Positions 60,681 through 64,000 of a stretch of 64,000 bases of DNA are shown here, one piece after another. Numbering within the stretch: the stretch's first letter is position 1; every line of letters starts with the position of its first letter. Below the pieces are notes generated by a model. The model did not search any database, was not told the DNA's origin, and was given only the letters and a program-made list of their open reading frames with translations. Both the position numbers and the translations under genes were made by a program. This stretch comes from Cenococcum geophilum 1.58. Its lineage: Eukaryota; Ascomycota; Dothideomycetes; Gloniales; Gloniaceae. The stretch spans positions 1,364,001 to 1,428,000 of the forward strand of contig KV748202.1 in the NCBI GenBank assembly GCA_001692895.1, in the 5' to 3' direction.

Positions 60681-60845
60681 TGTCACGTAACTCGTATTGA
60701 GCTATTCATTGATGAAATGGGTTGATTGATTGATGATCTTGAGGATCGTCTTGATCGTGTCTTTTTGACCTTGATCTGACGTGTCTTCAGTGACGTGTCT
60801 TCGTGCACGTGACCCATGCCTTTATAGAATACAGATTATCTGACA
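60681..60845 (-). repeat. E4 right (5') LTR
   Basis: The LTR is 165 bp, runs from TGTCACG to CTGACA and is followed by ACTAG. It is nearly free of RIP changes. Confidence 0.95.
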
Positions 60846-61217
60846 ACTAGGGGATCTAGTAGTTGTTTAGATTATTTTAGTATAGTAGTTAGTTCGGGGT
60901 AGATAACTATTACGGGTTCGGGACTCTCGTTTCACGTATTTATCTCTAGAGATAGCGTTTAGTCTTAAGGCCCTAGTATAGGCATCTTAAGGGTACGGAC
61001 TTCTTCTTAGAGGTCCTTAATTAATTATTAGTGTCGAGCTTCTTATTTAGCTTATCGTTAATTTAAAGTAGCTTAGTTCTGTATAAGGGCGTCTATAAAA
61101 GACTTCTATATCTTTACTAATTGTTCTTAAAGTGCGGATATAATACTAGAAGCCATTATAGGAGCTTCGGGTTCGTTCTATATATTAATAGTAGTATAGG
61201 TAGTTAACGCAACGTAG

Positions 61218-61567
61218 TATTACGGAGTAAGTATAAGCAATAATAATATATAGCAAGGTAGATATTATTAAGCTATATACATAAACTATATAAGGAAGTT
61301 AAGACGTTATATAAGGAAAGAAGGTAGAAAAATAGGAAGAAAGGGTATATATTGTGGGCTTAGTTGCTTAGTTAACACATACACAGAGCAGAATAGGATT
61401 TAGGTAGTGGTCTTAGCAGAACTTAGTGGAATATAGTAAAATGTGGTAAGTTACTATTAAATTGCCGCAGATTGCTATTAGATTACCGTCTTGTAGTTAG
61501 TCTCTGGTTACTAAGTTAGTGGAAATAGGTAGACGTATATAAGGTATTATAGGGGTATCCCGTAACA
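61218..61567 (-). repeat. E3 right (5') LTR
   Basis: The LTR is 350 bp, starts TATTACGG and ends GTAACA, and is followed by CTATC. It is somewhat less altered than the left LTR. Confidence 0.9.
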
Positions 61568-63370
61568 CTATCGCGTAATAGAGAATATTTTTCTAGAATA
61601 ACTGCAGTATAATTATAAAACCACTTTTAATAACCGGCTTTTTCTGGTATATGGAGATTAGAAGACCGTAAAGCTTATTTAATTATATAAAGAGGAGCGG
61701 GTTAAGGCGGAAGGTGCGTATAATAGCTATAAGTGGGTATTGCCTATTCTAGGGCTATGGTATATACAATTAAACTTCCTATATATAGTTATACGTATAT
61801 TCTATAGGGGTAAGGAAGCCGCGTAGTAGTTTTTAGCTCTTTATACCTATATAAACCACCTAGGACGGCGTAATATTTCTAGGGAAAAGGCTTTGTTTTA
61901 TTATATGGAAGAGCTAATCCTCTAAAGCTTTAACGCTTATATTATTGCGTTGTTCCTACTCTATATCTATAATAAATGCAGTATTAAGGTAGATAGTGAG
62001 GCCGAGCAATATATGCGAAACCTATCTCCGTAGCAATTTCTAGAGTATATTAAGGATATTTATATAGTGGCTTTTTTAAGAGATATATGCTGTGATGCAA
62101 ATCAGCGCACATTTAATTATTTAGAGCTATTTGCTAACGCATATTAGCTAGTAGCGACGTTATCTTCTGCGGATATATTAAGCTTTGCCGCTAATAACTA
62201 TAATATAGAGTTCTTTAATTATATCCGGTTCCTGTAGGTTATTAATACTTATAAGCTTTTAAAATACGCCATTAAGTATGCGGATATCGGACTACTAAAG
62301 CGTATAATCCCCCGCCTTTGCTTATACTTTACTAGAAGCTTATTAAACAACTATATATATAATATACTAATCTTATAATAACTAGTTAGAATAAGCGCTT
62401 ATAATCTAGTGCCCTAACGGGCTATCCTTACTAATAGTTTAGTTAACCTTTAAGGGCAACTAGATAGCTTCTTTAAGACGGATCGCCTTAATAAACTGCT
62501 AAATCTTTAACTTAAGGAGTTGCTCTAGACGCGCGGGAATTTGACGTTTAGCATAGACGAGCTGTTTAAGTGGAGTATTCTTATAATAAGTTATATTAGC
62601 GCGCTCCCCGATATTTTTAAGCGTATATTTAGCGAGCGTATAAACAGCGAATATACAACTAAGTCTCTAGCGCTGGATATCCGCTATCTTACAGATTAGA
62701 TTAGGAAGGATTTAATTATATAATATAGGCGGCACTTAGCGGATTTTAAGGCTCCTTTAATTCTATAGCGCGGATATAAGAAACTTACGAAGGACGGCGT
62801 AAATATATTTAACGCCTTCCTATTAACTGCAGCCGGTTTACCATTTAATCCCCTTATATATAGCTTTGGTGATATTAACGAGAATATAGAGGTACTAGAA
62901 GAAGCTGCTAAATATATTTATATAGTTTGTTGTCCTAATATTATACCTATATCTCTACTAATGTATATAATAGTTAGTATATAAGTTACTTAATAAATGC
63001 TAAGAGTAATAGTAATCTATTGTTTTAATTGCGGATATACTTCTATTGTGCGTTAGCGTGTATAGAATATTAGGTTTAAAGCACTTATTATTCTTTAATT
63101 TAGATTAGAGCGGCTCTTATAGGGCGGTATTATTAATTTTAATATGTAGATGTCTTATATTAGCGATTTACTATATAACCCTTATAAGGGCGGATTTAAT
63201 AAGGCTATAGATAATATACCGGAGGACTTTTAAATGCTTAGGCTTATAGTACGTTTCTATCTTAATATATTAATCGAGTTCTTTTTATTAATATTAACTC
63301 TAGCCGGCGTATAATCTTAGTGCGTAGTATATAACGTAGCAGTGGGCTGTTTTATAGTGCAGATATATAA

Positions 63371-63442
63371 ACACCTTTATCTTAGCTTACGCGGATATTG
63401 TTATCTTAGTTTATACGGACATTATTACCTTAGCTTATACGG
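63371..63442 (+). repeat. 24-bp iteron array, family A copy 2
   Basis: This is the third instance of the three-unit 24-bp array, at the same place relative to the minus-strand gene as in 25765-25836 and 27770-27841. Confidence 0.85.
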
Positions 63443-63587
63443 ATATTATAATATTAATTAAGTATATCTATTAAATATAAAGCAGAGACTTAATTCCTAT
63501 ATATATAGTAGCAAAAAGGTATAAGCTACTATTTGATTATTATAAACTAGCAATAACAGCTAACCCGCAGTAATAGCTAACTTATAT

Positions 63588-64000
63588 CTACCCATATTTA
63601 ATATCTAGTAGCCTAGTATTATATATAAGTGTAATAACACTACGCCTTAAGAACGCAAGCTTATCCTTTATCTTACTTAGAGAATCTTTAAACTTATTAA
63701 ACCGGCGATCTATAGCTCGAACATCTTTTGCTATATTAGTTACCCGTTTACGAACTATATTAATATATATAGAAATAGTAATTACTAAATATACCCTAAT
63801 AGACCTAGCGCTAGCGGAAGCGGTAGTAGTAATAGTAGCACCTAGCGTGCTAGTAATTAGCGAAAGGGTTAAAGGAGCGGCAGTAGAGTAGGTGCCCCTA
63901 TATCTGTGCGTACTGCTATAAGTAGGAGTCTTAATAGGAGGGGAGGTCTTAGTAGGGGAAGGCGTAATAACGTGGGCGGGGATAGTACGAGAATAAAGCT
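63588..64000 (-). pseudogene. Unknown minus-strand gene of family A, copy 2, partial
   Basis: It matches the C-terminal ~135 codons of the genes at 25982 and 27970, including the Ser/Thr-rich stretch near 63.85 kb. It is cut by the window end. The stop seen in the other two units is not conserved here. RIP-type changes are present. Confidence 0.5.

Larger units (their letters stand above)
55275..60845 (-). mobile_element. Ty1/copia element E4, broken, nested in E3
   Basis: This 5571-bp fossil LTR retrotransposon has 165-bp LTRs (55275-55439 and 60681-60845) and the 5-bp target duplication ACTAG (55270-55274 and 60846-60850). It reads on minus: a polypurine tract abuts the left LTR and the primer-binding site abuts the right one. 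In element order, a leader with short tandem repeats precedes gag, which starts at about 60387. Protease is near 59.1 kb, integrase at about 58.9-58.0 kb, reverse transcriptase at about 57.7-56.5 kb, and RNase H at about 55.95-55.75 kb. Integrase before reverse transcriptase is the copia order. It is broken with many RIP-type changes, but far fewer in the rightmost ~1 kb. It is the youngest layer of the nest. Confidence 0.93.
50051..61567 (-). mobile_element. Ty3/gypsy element E3, broken, split by copia element E4
   Basis: This fossil LTR retrotransposon has LTRs at 50051-50430 (380 bp) and 61218-61567 (350 bp). It is flanked by the 5-bp target duplication CTATC (50046-50050 and 61568-61572) inside the DUF6589-like gene. 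The C-run next to the left LTR is the complement of a polypurine tract, so the element reads on minus. In element order, gag starts in 61.2-60.85 kb and resumes at 55.27 kb, with a zinc-knuckle region near 54.6 kb. Reverse transcriptase lies at about 53.4-52.5 kb, RNase H near 52.2 kb, and the integrase region at about 51.8-50.9 kb. It is heavily RIP-altered with many breaks. Without E4 it would be about 5.9 kb. Confidence 0.9.
48915..62984 (+). pseudogene. DUF6589-like gene, copy 2, split by E3
   Basis: The N-terminal part is about 48915-50050 and the C-terminal part about 61573-62984. Together they match 22985-25536 along its whole length. The end (IIVSI then TAA) is at the same place as in copy 1. 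Both parts carry RIP-type stops, at partly different codons from copy 1. Confidence 0.6.
48508..64000 (+). mobile_element. Family A, copy 2, interrupted and cut by the window end
   Basis: Similarity to copy 1 starts at (T)ACCTTAGAAGC and runs through the terminal hairpin and DUF6589-like gene. It is interrupted at 50050 by E3, resumes at 61573 and continues through the end of the DUF6589-like gene, the 24-bp iterons (63371-63442) and the start of the minus-strand gene. Between about 63.04 and 63.35 kb this copy has sequence different from copy 1, so one of them has lost or gained DNA there. The left end lies 50 bp from the Fot1-like transposon. Confidence 0.6.

Noticed and set aside
1-64000. 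CRISPR arrays, bacterial-type operons or rRNA genes
   Set aside because: None seen. Tandem repeats here lack unique spacers, and the introns and element types are those of a fungus.

Overview
The window looks like an AT-rich, repeat-dense compartment of a filamentous ascomycete genome. Most of it carries the marks of repeat-induced point mutation (RIP). TpA is very common and CpA/TpG are strongly depleted, while CpG survives. Repeat copies differ mainly by C-to-T and G-to-A changes, and coding frames are closed by TAA/TAG at former CAA, CAG and TGG codons. Short introns with GTAAGT/GTATGT donors, CTAAT branch sites and CAG/TAG acceptors, a Fot1/pogo-type transposon and chromodomain gypsy elements all fit Pezizomycotina. 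I cannot name the species.

Layout. 1-1183: RIP-altered DNA with a possible LTR fragment. 1184-16146: a minus-strand Ty3/gypsy chromovirus (E1) split by a plus-strand chromovirus (E2, 7571-15588) that has a 5-bp target duplication. 16395-17421: a ~1 kb fold-back DNA element flanked by TA. About 17.4-22.5 kb is an island of normal composition. It holds an intact two-exon gene for a retropepsin-like protein (18098-18788), a minisatellite, a decayed duplicate of that gene (19413-20629) and an intact two-exon NmrA/isoflavone-reductase-like gene (20781-21854, minus).

From 22508 to about 33.5 kb lies a repeat family (family A). It reads, in order, a terminal hairpin, a 15-bp iteron array, a DUF6589-like gene (+), a tandemly duplicated ~2-kb unit with an unknown gene (-), a gene with ten 17-residue repeats (+) and a RecQ-like helicase gene (-). 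A second, divergently oriented RecQ-like helicase (+) follows at 34.3-40.8 kb and is split by a DIRS-like tyrosine-recombinase retroelement (about 35.27-39.64 kb). The region to 46.3 kb is decayed, with a trace of a P-loop protein. A Fot1-like transposon sits at 46620-48456.

A second copy of family A begins at 48508 and runs off the window end. It is split by a minus-strand gypsy element (E3, 50051-61567), which is itself split by a minus-strand copia element (E4, 55275-60845). Each insertion has a clean 5-bp target duplication, giving a three-level nest.

Only the two genes in the island look functional. The least familiar feature is family A: two partial copies share the hairpin, DUF6589-like gene, 24-bp iterons and minus-strand gene, and the first copy also has an adjacent RecQ-like helicase. 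It may be one large DNA element, but its right end is not established and RecQ membership is inference.
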